Below, piece after piece: positions 26,790 through 35,519 of a stretch of 64,000 bases of DNA. Origin of the DNA: DAOUKH01 sp965261455 (GTDB lineage: Bacteria; Chloroflexota; Dehalococcoidia; SHYB01). Every line of letters begins with the position of its first letter. The first letter of the stretch is position 1. The translations under genes were made by a program, and so were the position numbers. The stretch covers positions 1,116,001 to 1,180,000 of the forward strand of contig OZ253453.1 of assembly GCA_965261455.1 (NCBI GenBank), given 5' to 3'. The notes below the pieces were generated by a model, which was given only the letters and a program-made list of their open reading frames with translations, had not been told where the DNA came from and searched no databases.

Positions 26790-27686
26790 GTGTTCAAGAT
26801 CGGTATGGTGTACCACGTCGTCCACGTCGTCAGCGACCTCGACGCCGCCGATGCATGGTATGACGAGGTCTTTGCGCCGAATCGGTATTACCGGGGATAC
26901 AACGCTGAGGCGATGCGGGACGCATCCTTGCTGGCCATCGGGGATTTCGTCATGGAGGTCGTAGCGCCGGCGAAGGTGCCGGGCGTGGAGAACTCCGCGC
27001 TCGGCCGGTTCTCCGCCAGGTTCGGCCAGCGTCTGCACTCGGTTGCCTGGTTCGTAGACAGCGTCCCCGAGGTCTTCAAAGCGCTCAGCCGGCACAACGT
27101 GAGGATGTACAGCCTCGGCGGCGACCGCCTTGAGGAGCCCCGGCCGGGGCGCGCGATCTGGACCCATCCCAAGGACACCCACGGGATGCTGGAGTTCTCC
27201 CCACACGGGGGCCTTAGCCCGCATCTCGACCCCCGGCTCAAACCCGGCTGGTCGACGGCTTTTTGGCGCGACGAGCATCCCCTTGGGATCGAGCGGGTCT
27301 CCCACTTCACTGCCGTTGTCAGGGACCTAGCCAAGGCGAAGACCCTCTACGAAGAGGCGCTCGGAGGCAACCTCCTGCACGAAGAAGAGGTCGCCGGCCG
27401 GAAGAGGAGCAGCTACTTCGCCCTGGGCGACGTGTCCGTCATGGAGGCCGCCGAGCCTCTCTCATCCTCCGGCCCGGAAGGCCGGGAGCTCGAGCGGGCG
27501 GGCGAGGCGCTCTACGCGGTCACCTTCAAGGTCAAGGACGTCCAGAAAGCAGCAGACTTCCTGCGGTCAAAGAACGTCCGCTTCGAATCCAAGGACGCCG
27601 AGACGATCGTGTTGGACCGGGAGGACGCCATGGGAGCCGTCCTCGGCTTCACCCAGCGCCGCCTCCCCAACGACCTGCGGGAGTAA
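26790..27686 (+). CDS. VOC-superfamily protein with two domains
   Basis: The 298-residue protein has two vicinal-oxygen-chelate domains: residues 1-130 (KIGMVYHVVHVVSDLDAADAWYDEVF...) and about 165-295 (VSHFTAVVRDLAKAKTLYEEALGG...). Glyoxalases, extradiol dioxygenases and related enzymes share the fold; the His of YHVVHVV and HFTAVV are typical metal ligands. The GTG at 26790 follows GGGAGG; the frame is open upstream to 26697 without a ribosome site. A TACAAT -10-like box lies at 26718-26723. The substrate cannot be inferred. This is the last core-like gene before the accessory region. Confidence 0.82.
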   Translation: MFKIGMVYHVVHVVSDLDAADAWYDEVFAPNRYYRGYNAEAMRDASLLAIGDFVMEVVAPAKVPGVENSALGRFSARFGQRLHSVAWFVDSVPEVFKALSRHNVRMYSLGGDRLEEPRPGRAIWTHPKDTHGMLEFSPHGGLSPHLDPRLKPGWSTAFWRDEHPLGIERVSHFTAVVRDLAKAKTLYEEALGGNLLHEEEVAGRKRSSYFALGDVSVMEAAEPLSSSGPEGRELERAGEALYAVTFKVKDVQKAADFLRSKNVRFESKDAETIVLDREDAMGAVLGFTQRRLPNDLRE

Positions 27687-28036
27687 CCGACGCCAGCGGC
27701 TTCATGACCCAAGGGGCCGGTTCGCGTCCGCCCCAGCCGTCACGCCCTCGCGAAGACGGATCAGATCAAGGCGGTTCACCGGCGCAAGGCCATGGCGGGG
27801 CTAGCAGCGCGGCCTGGGAGGCCCACCAAGGTCTGCTACTACACGATTCTGCCTGTACAAGTCAGCTCCAGGTAACGTCAGATAAGGCAAGGCTCACCAT
27901 CCTCCCGAAATGCTTAGGCAAGGCAGGCGGCCTACGCCGGAGCTATCGCCGCGGCTGGCGAGGATAGGGGTTTCGGTCGGCGGGGGCAATGGCGGCGGTG
28001 GGAGCCTTTGACCATAGTGGCAGGGCCGGAGTGTTC
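27687..28036. other. Gene-free transition between core and accessory DNA
   Basis: This 350-bp stretch has no convincing reading frame or RNA. Its GC content is still core-like, and the drop begins at about 28.08 kb inside the ATPase gene. It is therefore the likely outer boundary of the accessory region, but no attachment repeat could be paired with another site. Confidence 0.5.
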
Positions 28037-30403
28037 CTAAGCGTTTCCGTGCTTCCAACGTACTGCGCCGCACCGGCATTGAAAGCTCTCCGCTTTTCTG
28101 TCTTTAAGTCTCCAGACCCTAGAGGGCGGGTCACACGAGTCGCACGAGAAAAATGCAAGTGCACTCTCACAGGCGTCAATTAGTTTGGATGCTTCGGATT
28201 GAACAATGTCGAAGGAGTGCGATGCACGATTCCCCCAAGACCCTAGTAGTTTGTCCGCTTTGGCAAGGGCGTCAAGCGCATCAGAGTTCTCAACGTAGCC
28301 ACTTGCGGCTTTCTCCTGGAAACACTGCTTGCCGTCTGCCGCCAAGCGACTCAAAAACTCATGTGCCATTCGCCTGTCGTTCTTGTCGGAGCGGAGGTAC
28401 GGCAGACGAATCTGCAGTTGTTCGGCAATCATGGGAAGCTCTACGTCCATGATCCTCCGAGCGTCATTCGCAGCTGCGTCGGGGCGCGCATTGAGCAGAG
28501 CCCTAGCGTCACTAAACGTCGTGGTCTTGTGAGACCATCGAATGCCGGTTTCCGGCGTCTCGTAAGGCAGCAGCGTCTTGAAGAGCCACTTGCTATCGTG
28601 TTCAAGCTGATGCCGCAGTTCCGTGTACCATTCCCTGTCATGTGTAAGGATGATGACTTGCCTGTCACTGAACTCTTTCTCAAGAAGCTCAAGAATCATC
28701 CCACGGTGAGTACGATCAAGGCTCACCACCACATCATCCAAGAACAAGGGGCGTTCTGTGTCGGCAACCCGCTTTGCCATTGCCAAGAAAATGCAGAGGC
28801 CAAGACTGTTTCTGAAACCCTCTGAGAGGGTAAGGCGAGGGGACTCTTGGTCTAGTCCATGAAACGTGAGCACTACGTCGATTGCTTTGTCTGATCCTAT
28901 CGGCATTGAGAGGCGCACATTGTCAATTGCTTTGCCAGGGTGCAAGGTCTCCCACATGGATTTTACATCATGAGAAATGCCGCCAATGATTCTCTCAGCC
29001 TTTTGTCGAATTGAGAGACGTACTCGTTGCTCTAATATGACTATCCAACCCAAGAGAGCTTCAACGGCGGCAACATCTTTTCTGACTCTGCCAGTTCCTA
29101 GGACGCCATGAGCGACTTCTACCTTCTCCAGATCCACGCTGAGTGTTTGGATATCTGGCGGTAAGTCTCGTGAAGCGAGGTGGGCGGCAGCAACAATTGG
29201 GAAAATCATGCCTTCGATAGCTTTTAGGTCGTCATCGGTACAGGACTGTCTAAGCGAATTTATGTCCATTGCTTCCAAGTCGGCGAAGCCCTTTAAAGTC
29301 TCTTGATCCGTAGTCTCGGAGCGCCAAGTCTGCAACTCAGGTGCTGCTAAGGTTGACCTGAGCAGCACCAACGTGTCACAGACGGTGTCAATGGTTGCTC
29401 TATAAGTGATAAAAGTGTCGTTAATGTCTTTGAGGCGGTCGCTTTCCTTGGCAATGTGTTCACGGAATGCGTCGACCGCAATACTCTGACCACATGCCGG
29501 GCATGCCACTGTTTCTGTCTCTGTGAGGCGTTTCGCGAAATCATCGGCTGACTTCAAGACCGCCAGCTTTTCTCCGATGAGGGAATCCATAGACGAGGCG
29601 AGTTGCACACCGGAGGCACGAACGGCCACTACATGATCCTCAAGTCTTGTCTCAGTTACCTTCCTGAGGAGGAACCGTAAACGGTCAGTAGGTGCGTACT
29701 CTTGTATGCGGCCGTTAATTGCTGTTTTCAATTCGTCGCAGCGCGACATCGGATCACTTACCGTCGGGTCACTGTCGCAGTAGTCCCGATAGAGAATATC
29801 AACGGCTTGGAGGATGTCTTCATCCGCTGGAGAGCCGAACGTATCAATCTGATGTTGCTCCATTTGCTTGAGTTTGGTCTTGCTTTCTACAATGTGGGAC
29901 TCAACCTCCACGTATCGTGCTAGCTTGTGGAGGTTCTCTGCAGCGAATTCCATTTCAGTCAATCCCAACAACGGCAATAGCGCGGAGTACTTTTCGCCTT
30001 TTCTGTCGTGAATAAACCGCGAGACTTCGTCCTGCCTGAGGACCGTCTGTCTATATTGCCAATTAGGCATGCCTATGTGTTCGGCCCCTGAAATCTTCGA
30101 TGACCCACTAGGTCTGAATTCGACATTGAGCTGTGAATCGTCCCTGAACTGGAACTTCAACGTGGTTTTGTCAGATTCGGATTTGTGAGTGTTGGGAATT
30201 GCATTGACTAGGTGGGAGCCACTGTATTCATTCTTGAGATGTTCTATGCCGTTATTGTTGACAACGTACTCTACCGCATCTACAAAGGACGACTTACCTG
30301 ATCCATTTTCTCCATAGACAACCATGGACTTGCCGTTTGGCTCAAGCGCAACTGGGGTAGCAGCTCCACGAAACCATGCCAACTCTATGGACTTAATTCT
30401 CAT
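28037..30403 (-). CDS. Rad50/RecF-like AAA ATPase with CXXC hook and C-terminal zinc ribbon
   Basis: The 788-residue protein is an SMC/Rad50-type ATPase: Walker A GENGSGKSS at residues 31-39, a mid-protein CPAC zinc-hook-like motif near residue 300 between helical arms, signature LSEGFRNSLG near 522, Walker B PLFLDDVVVSLD near 551 and ILTHDREW. The C-terminal part has a helical domain (WGNRASHSFDIVQ) and a Cys-rich end (CDSC...CRCG). Such stand-alone ATPases are common in defence islands, with or without nuclease partners (RloC is one relative with a zinc hook), but I see no anticodon-nuclease motif. It overlaps the small upstream gene by 11 bases. Low GC marks it as acquired, and it lies outside attL. 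Confidence 0.8.
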   Translation of the reverse strand: MRIKSIELAWFRGAATPVALEPNGKSMVVYGENGSGKSSFVDAVEYVVNNNGIEHLKNEYSGSHLVNAIPNTHKSESDKTTLKFQFRDDSQLNVEFRPSGSSKISGAEHIGMPNWQYRQTVLRQDEVSRFIHDRKGEKYSALLPLLGLTEMEFAAENLHKLARYVEVESHIVESKTKLKQMEQHQIDTFGSPADEDILQAVDILYRDYCDSDPTVSDPMSRCDELKTAINGRIQEYAPTDRLRFLLRKVTETRLEDHVVAVRASGVQLASSMDSLIGEKLAVLKSADDFAKRLTETETVACPACGQSIAVDAFREHIAKESDRLKDINDTFITYRATIDTVCDTLVLLRSTLAAPELQTWRSETTDQETLKGFADLEAMDINSLRQSCTDDDLKAIEGMIFPIVAAAHLASRDLPPDIQTLSVDLEKVEVAHGVLGTGRVRKDVAAVEALLGWIVILEQRVRLSIRQKAERIIGGISHDVKSMWETLHPGKAIDNVRLSMPIGSDKAIDVVLTFHGLDQESPRLTLSEGFRNSLGLCIFLAMAKRVADTERPLFLDDVVVSLDRTHRGMILELLEKEFSDRQVIILTHDREWYTELRHQLEHDSKWLFKTLLPYETPETGIRWSHKTTTFSDARALLNARPDAAANDARRIMDVELPMIAEQLQIRLPYLRSDKNDRRMAHEFLSRLAADGKQCFQEKAASGYVENSDALDALAKADKLLGSWGNRASHSFDIVQSEASKLIDACESALAFFSCDSCDPPSRVWRLKDRKAESFQCRCGAVRWKHGNA

Positions 30404-30635
30404 AGTTATCTCTTAGGTCGGTTGTTGCTTGCACCATGGCTTCAATCAGCTGCCGGGCAACCTCTTTTAGGCCTGTTGCGGTTAGCTCGCGTTCGAGTAG
30501 CCTTCCACTCAAGAGTTCTTCCATGACAGCAGAGGCTTGAGTGGTGACTTGAGGGTTCGTCTCAAAGCTTTCTTCTATTAGGGTGGCAGCCCATTTACTG
30601 TCTGCTACGTCGACTGATGGTTGTTCTTTAGTCAT
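30393..30635 (-). CDS. Small hypothetical protein upstream of the ATPase
   Basis: This is an 80-residue acidic protein (MTKEQPSVDVADSKWAATL...) predicted to be mostly helical, without Cys or membrane segments. Its end overlaps the ATPase start by 11 bases, so the two are probably co-translated and may form a complex. I do not recognise the family. The promoter should lie in the 100 bases between its start and attL, or inside the element beyond it. Confidence 0.65.
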   Translation of the reverse strand: MTKEQPSVDVADSKWAATLIEESFETNPQVTTQASAVMEELLSGRLLERELTATGLKEVARQLIEAMVQATTDLRDNYEN

Positions 30636-30717
30636 GACTCCCCCTTTCGTGGTGGGAAACGCATCTCTATTGTGGAGTTGCAGGTGGGAACTGATTGCGT
30701 TGGGTGTGCTGAAGTTA

Positions 30718-30764
30718 GGTTCGATGACAATGGCAGTGGGCCTAAGTTGACGGTAGGCAGAACC
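30718..30764. other. attL: attL: hybrid attachment site at the left end of the integrative element
   Basis: The order is GGTTCGAT (30718-30725, a bacterial-half arm like the tRNA T-arm), then the shared core GTGGGCC (30736-30742), then the phage-half arm 30743-30764, which contains TTGACGGTAGGCAGAACC. That arm is the inverted copy of the arm left of the core in attR (19 of 21 bases). See attR at 47171-47216. The helicase gene ends 48 bases inside this site. Confidence 0.82.
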
Positions 30765-30811
30765 ATCTTTGAGATGTGGATGGCACTGTGAGGCGCATTG
30801 CCCCCATCCTC

Positions 30812-33800
30812 TTACACAATCCCGTCCGAACAGACGATGCGAATGACTTGTGGCTCCGCAGGCTGGGACCGGTCGGTGTCATCGGGCGGGTTGAGGCGGT
30901 ACCGCTCCCGGAGGGCTTCGAGGCGGGTCAGGAGCACGGAGCCTTCAAGCCTCAGACTCCTGATTTCGCCCAAGGCGGTCTCAACCTGTGGCGACACCTC
31001 CCCCAGGAATATCTGCCGCAGCACTTCGATGCGGCTCAACAGTCCCGCGTCCTCATGGGCCTCGCGCATGGCGATGCCGAGGTGACGTGAGATGTACCGG
31101 CGTGCCCTTGTGTCACGCGGTCTTCTGGCCCTGCCCAGCCGTCGTTGGAAGTCTATGCTGAATGCCTCGAACGCGGCCATGACGCGCTCGTTCGTGTCTG
31201 TGGGCAGTTGCTGGGCAGATGTGTTTGGGCTGCACTCGGCCGCCGCGATGAGTTGCGCCGGGCTAAGGGCGCGCGGCTCCACGCCACTGCCGACCGCATA
31301 GCAGCTTCTCACCCCCCCGGCACTCAGCAGGACCAGCGTCTCCTCCTGCCTTGGGTCATCGAAGGGAGACGATATGGATGCCATCGTCGCCGGCGAAATA
31401 AGAGGGGCCTGCGCTCCCTCAACCGCCAGCACGTTCTGCGCGTAGCGGTCGTTCACGGCCGAAGGCTGTTGCGTGCGCGCCGACAAGGCGGAGCGTATGC
31501 CGTCGGGCAGATGGGTGATCGTTCGCCACAAGTCCGGGTCATCTTCCTGGATGCGCTGGAGCAGGGTTATGGCCCGCTGATTGGCAGCCACCTCGTCCAG
31601 CCCGTCGTCCATCTCGGGCAGGGTCTTGCCCTCGTAGATGCGGTACATGGCACTGGCGTTCAGCCGCTCGGCATCGGAGAGCAGCTTGCTGTCCAGCCCG
31701 ATAAGGTCGTGGAACGACTGTATGCGCCGGTGCAGTCGTTGGGTCAGCGACAGCTCCTCGTCTACCGCCACGTCGGGCCACATGTTGTGCAGGTTGATGA
31801 CCTCGTGCTCAGTGCCGATGCGGTCGATGCGCCCGAACCGCTGGATGAGCCGCACCGGGTTCCAGTGCAGGTCGTAGTTCAGCACACAGGCGCAGTCCTG
31901 CAGGTTCTGGCCTTCGGATACGATGTCCGTCGCTAGCAACACCCGAATCTCAGGGCCGGGCATGGCCTCGCGTGCTCCCAGGTTCCACGTTGGGGAGAAC
32001 CGCTTCACGATTCTCTCGGCATCCTGGCTGGTGCTGCCGGTCAGCCGCGCGATGTCCGCCTGCTGCCCGTTGGGATTCAACTCCCTGTAGAGATACTCCA
32101 CGGTCGTCTCGGCCTCGGAGAAGACCAACACCTTTCCCGCCTGCACTTCAGGCCGAACCAGGAAATCCCGCAGAGCCCGAAGCTTGTCGTCGTCCTCCGG
32201 CCCGATTCCCTCGACACGCCCCAGAATGTCTTTGAGCACATCGTGGTCAGCATCGAGGTCTCGCATCCACCTGTCGGCATCGAAGTCGACGACACTGTGG
32301 ACCAGCTTGTCGCGCTCGCTGCCCGCTTGCTGACGGCGCTGCTCTTCCTGTTTGAGAACTTCCAGCAGGTCGTCCACGTCGAAGGACTGCCCGGCCAGCA
32401 GACGCGTCGCCGTGCTGCCGATGGGAACGAAGCTGGAGGCCAGCGCCTCCCGGAAGTTCCGGTTGCTGGTCATCAGGGAGCGGAGCGTGGAGCGGAACGC
32501 CTCAATGCTGGACTCCAGCCGCTTCAGCAACAGAACGCCCATCAATCTGGCAATCCTGTCCCCCGCCCGGAAGAGGTCGCGGTATTCCGGCTTCGCCTCG
32601 GCTTCTTCCTTGATGTACTCCGTCGCCCGATACCTTGCCGCCTTGTGCTCGCGCAGCAACTCCTCCAACTCTGACAGTGGTCCAGCCTTGGCGTACACCT
32701 TGTCCAGCCGGTACCCCACGTTGTCCAAGATCGGGTCGGGAAAACGCACCGGCTTGCCGTCCACGAGCGCCGTATCTCCGTACAGGTCACGTATGTCCTT
32801 TCGACGGCGGCGGATGAACACCGGCAGCAGCACCTGGTCTATCTCCGCCTTGGGCACCTTCGGCTTGTCAGGAGGTAGCGGAGGCACTCCAATCGATCCC
32901 GAAGCCTGCCACGCGCCGAACTCCGCCTCGTAGTTCTCGTACAGGGCGCGGTAGACCAGCCACTCCTGGGCATTGTGGAAGTAGGCCTCCAGGCTGACTG
33001 GCTCGATGTTCAGGCCGTGCTCCGTGTCGTGGAGGAACAGCCGGAGCTGGCGGTAGATGTCCATGGGACCTAGGTTCTGTGGTGTGGCGCTGAGCAGAAT
33101 CAGCTTGTGGTCGCCCGATTCCAGGTAGGTGGTAAGTCCTCTGGAACGCTGGTTAATATTGCGGAAGTTGTGTGCCTCATCCACCAGCACTGGCCCGCGA
33201 TTGCGGTATGTTTGCTCAAGGGCGATGCCTTGTCCGGGCTGGGCTGCGTCCACGTAGCGCCCCAGTTCCTCGTCGAACTCGGCTTCAGCAGGCGCAGCGA
33301 TCATGCTGTGGGAGACGACCTCGGCCCCCAAGGCGAAGCGCTCGTTGAACACCTCCCACATGGGCTTCAGCCTGGCCGGGCAGAGAATAAGCGGCGGCCC
33401 CTCGTTGGGATAGCTGACCCGAAGCTGGCGCAGCAGTTCCGCTCCGATGAAGGTCTTGCCCAGACCCACCACGTCGCCGATGTAGCACCCTCCGTAGGCC
33501 TCGATCATGGACAGCCCGCGGCGCACGGCGTCCAACTGGAAGTTGGCCAGCTCCTGGTCTCGTGGCGGAACTGTCAGCTCGCCACCACCTACGTCGGTGT
33601 AGTAGAGCTCGTAGAGCGCCTTCAGATACACGTGGTACGGTGGGGTCTTGGCCAGGACCCACGACCGCTCCAGCTCCGTCACGAGGGCGGCGCTGATGTC
33701 TTCCGAGTCTCCCCACAGCGCGTCGAACCATTCGCGCAGGGCTGCCATCTCCGCGTCGCCGGTGACGCGCACGTTGAGCTCCGTGTTGCCGGTGAACCCA

Positions 33801-34306
33801 GCTAGGGTGAGGTTGGATGAGCCGACTACTGCCGCGCCGGGTTCGGCGTGGTTGTCATACCAGCAGAGGTACGCCTTGGCGTGAAGAGGGCTTCGCAGGT
33901 AGGCCCGCACCTCCACCTTGCCGAGGGACACTATGTCCCTCAGCTTCGAGACAGCGACCTCTGTGCCCTGTTCCTGAGGGAGCACGGCCACGCCCTCTGC
34001 GACGCGGGCGACGGTCTCCTGGGCTATCTGGCTTCGCTGGCTGCGGCGCACGAGGGCGTCCACGTCCAGCCGGGCACGCAGGGCTTGGTGCTGCTGGAGG
34101 CCTAGAGCGACCTCCTCCAGCACCTGCCGGTCCGTGCGCCCCACCAAAATGCGCACCTTGTCCAGTCGCGCTAGGTCGTCGGCGACGGCCCCGAAGCCGC
34201 CGATGAAGAAGTAGCCGACAGCGATGTCGGCCTTGGCGGAACTGCCCAGCATCTCCTTCAGGCGAGCCAGCAGCGTGGGGTCCGTCGTGGAGTGCAGGAT
34301 ATTCAA
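30812..34306 (-). CDS. PLD-nuclease/SNF2 helicase fusion of a defence operon
   Basis: The 1164-residue protein begins with a phospholipase-D-type nuclease domain: LHAKAYL and GSSNLTLAG at about residues 140-170 form an HKD-like motif. A SNF2-type helicase follows, with GLGKT (Walker A) near 279, DEAH in LVDEAHNFRN near 374, ATDIVSEGQNLQ near 785 and motif VI NPVRLIQRFGRIDRIG near 815. The C-terminal third is helical without a known domain. PLD-SNF2 helicases paired with large adenine methylases occur in defence loci such as Hma, and DISARM carries similar activities on separate proteins (from memory). It is the last gene of the operon, next to attL. Confidence 0.88.
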   Translation of the reverse strand: MNILHSTTDPTLLARLKEMLGSSAKADIAVGYFFIGGFGAVADDLARLDKVRILVGRTDRQVLEEVALGLQQHQALRARLDVDALVRRSQRSQIAQETVARVAEGVAVLPQEQGTEVAVSKLRDIVSLGKVEVRAYLRSPLHAKAYLCWYDNHAEPGAAVVGSSNLTLAGFTGNTELNVRVTGDAEMAALREWFDALWGDSEDISAALVTELERSWVLAKTPPYHVYLKALYELYYTDVGGGELTVPPRDQELANFQLDAVRRGLSMIEAYGGCYIGDVVGLGKTFIGAELLRQLRVSYPNEGPPLILCPARLKPMWEVFNERFALGAEVVSHSMIAAPAEAEFDEELGRYVDAAQPGQGIALEQTYRNRGPVLVDEAHNFRNINQRSRGLTTYLESGDHKLILLSATPQNLGPMDIYRQLRLFLHDTEHGLNIEPVSLEAYFHNAQEWLVYRALYENYEAEFGAWQASGSIGVPPLPPDKPKVPKAEIDQVLLPVFIRRRRKDIRDLYGDTALVDGKPVRFPDPILDNVGYRLDKVYAKAGPLSELEELLREHKAARYRATEYIKEEAEAKPEYRDLFRAGDRIARLMGVLLLKRLESSIEAFRSTLRSLMTSNRNFREALASSFVPIGSTATRLLAGQSFDVDDLLEVLKQEEQRRQQAGSERDKLVHSVVDFDADRWMRDLDADHDVLKDILGRVEGIGPEDDDKLRALRDFLVRPEVQAGKVLVFSEAETTVEYLYRELNPNGQQADIARLTGSTSQDAERIVKRFSPTWNLGAREAMPGPEIRVLLATDIVSEGQNLQDCACVLNYDLHWNPVRLIQRFGRIDRIGTEHEVINLHNMWPDVAVDEELSLTQRLHRRIQSFHDLIGLDSKLLSDAERLNASAMYRIYEGKTLPEMDDGLDEVAANQRAITLLQRIQEDDPDLWRTITHLPDGIRSALSARTQQPSAVNDRYAQNVLAVEGAQAPLISPATMASISSPFDDPRQEETLVLLSAGGVRSCYAVGSGVEPRALSPAQLIAAAECSPNTSAQQLPTDTNERVMAAFEAFSIDFQRRLGRARRPRDTRARRYISRHLGIAMREAHEDAGLLSRIEVLRQIFLGEVSPQVETALGEIRSLRLEGSVLLTRLEALRERYRLNPPDDTDRSQPAEPQVIRIVCSDGIV

Positions 34307-34340
34307 CGGCTTGCACCTGTATGGGAGGAGTGGCTTGGCA

Positions 34341-34763
34341 TCATGCCTGCCCCCCTCTCAGCAGGGCGGCGAAGCCAGCTTGTTCAAAGTCCCGGTCGTA
34401 GGCCAATGCCTCGGTGATGCCGCGCTCCTCCATGACCAGAAAGCTGGCGCAGTCCGTGAGACTCCACCGCTGGTCACTGCGAGCGGCGTACCGCTCCACC
34501 GCAGCCCTGAACTGCGCCCCCGTCTGCTCGACGACCTCAACGTACGGGTCGGTCTCCAGGTCGTGAATCATCCGTATTGCCAATCGTCGACGGAATTCCC
34601 CCATGCCCGCCATAGCGTCAAGTGTCTCGGTCAAGACCATTTGGGTTGTCACGACGTTAGTTGTTCCGAGGCCATCGGCAACGCTGACTGCCCTTGGGTG
34701 CAGAGTATCTCTGGGATTCCATACAGCTATCCAGTAGCCTGCATCAGCGAAGACGCCACTCAT
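34341..34763 (-). CDS. PIN-domain toxin, VapC-like
   Basis: The 140-residue protein is a PIN-domain endoribonuclease. The acidic residues are in place: D7 in VFADAGYW, E in VLTETLD near residue 46, D in LTDCASF near 102 and D in AYDRDF near 122. Toxins of this type cut RNA when their antitoxin is lost. Its start overlaps the stop of the upstream DUF104 gene (TAATG), giving the typical antitoxin-toxin coupling. It sits 34 bases before the helicase gene, inside the defence operon, where it may guard against loss of the operon. Confidence 0.87.
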   Translation of the reverse strand: MSGVFADAGYWIAVWNPRDTLHPRAVSVADGLGTTNVVTTQMVLTETLDAMAGMGEFRRRLAIRMIHDLETDPYVEVVEQTGAQFRAAVERYAARSDQRWSLTDCASFLVMEERGITEALAYDRDFEQAGFAALLRGGQA

Positions 34764-35038
34764 TAGTCCTCTTCCTTGGGATGACCGTAGAGGTAGTGTT
34801 TCTTGTTCTTGGCCAGGTCAGCGGGGAGGTCTTCCCACGCCTCCGGCGGAACATCTTTCTGCATCTCCAGGACCCGCTCTACAATCCCCGCCAGCCCTTG
34901 CTTCGGTGCCGGCGTCTCCTCCGACACTCCCCCAGGGGTGCCCTCCACCAATACCGTCACCTCAGCGCCCTCTTCGAGGTCTAGGGGCTCAAGCGGCGTA
35001 AGGACTCCATTCGCATACTTTGCTCGCACGGTGCTCAT
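34763..35038 (-). CDS. DUF104/AF2212-like antitoxin
   Basis: The 91-residue protein has the short N-terminal beta fold VRAKYANGVLTPLEPLDLEEGAEVTVLVEG, typical of DUF104 antitoxins, and a helical tail that would mask the PIN toxin. The ATG at 35038 has a GGAGGAAG ribosome site. The reading frame is open upstream to 35164, but that part has no ribosome site and overlaps the next gene. It forms a toxin-antitoxin pair with the following PIN gene. Confidence 0.83.
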   Translation of the reverse strand: MSTVRAKYANGVLTPLEPLDLEEGAEVTVLVEGTPGGVSEETPAPKQGLAGIVERVLEMQKDVPPEAWEDLPADLAKNKKHYLYGHPKEED

Positions 35039-35147
35039 CTGACTTCCTCCACAAAGAGCGTTTACCTTCGTATTAGTCCGTTTCCTTCGGATGGCCGTCG
35101 AGGTTCCCGATGCAAGGCTCAATTGGTGATTAACGCGTTCACCCTGT

Positions 35148-35519
35148 TCATGGGTCTTCCTCAATCAGCACTTCGCCGCATATCCGAGCGTCAACCGTAA
35201 TCCTGCTCCCGACAAGCAAAGCCATCCCAATCAGCGATTCGCTAGCAGTTTCGATGACCACCACATCACGCTGCTGTCCGTGCCATAACACTACTCCGTC
35301 ATAGTTGGACATCGTCGCTTCTTCGCCAGTTGCGAGGGTCCAAGATGTTTGACCTCTATAGGTCAAACCGAGATTCTGGATTATTTCTCTAGGTAACGCT
35401 AAGTCTCCGTTGAATCCGGTGTCCAGAACGATTTCCAAAGGAAGAAACACTCCATTCCTGTCTGAGACTTCGATAGGGACTAACAGGTCCAGGCTTTCAG
35501 AAACTCTCCCTGTAATCAT
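35148..35519 (-). CDS. Retropepsin-like (clan AA) aspartic protease
   Basis: The 123-residue protein has the single-lobe aspartic protease motif LDTGFNGDLALP near residue 33, a GEEATMSNYDGVVLW strand pair and the second hydrophobic motif LIGMALLVGSRITVD. Such small proteins act as homodimers with one DTG Asp from each chain. The start overlaps the methylase stop (ATGA), so it is coupled to the methylase and is part of the operon. The target is unknown. It could process a defence protein or a phage protein, or be an accessory of the adjoining toxin-antitoxin pair. Confidence 0.82.
   Translation of the reverse strand: MITGRVSESLDLLVPIEVSDRNGVFLPLEIVLDTGFNGDLALPREIIQNLGLTYRGQTSWTLATGEEATMSNYDGVVLWHGQQRDVVVIETASESLIGMALLVGSRITVDARICGEVLIEEDP

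Noticed and set aside
27814..27832. GGCCCACCAA near the outer island boundary resembles the tRNA 3' end region
   Set aside because: The match is only 10 bases in a GC-rich sequence, inverted relative to the tRNA copy, and no arms flank it. Chance is a sufficient explanation.
28037..30403. Counting the Rad50-like ATPase as the ATPase of a complete Hma-type system with the helicase and methylase
   Set aside because: attL separates it from the helicase, so it cannot be assumed to move or act with them; kept as an open alternative only.
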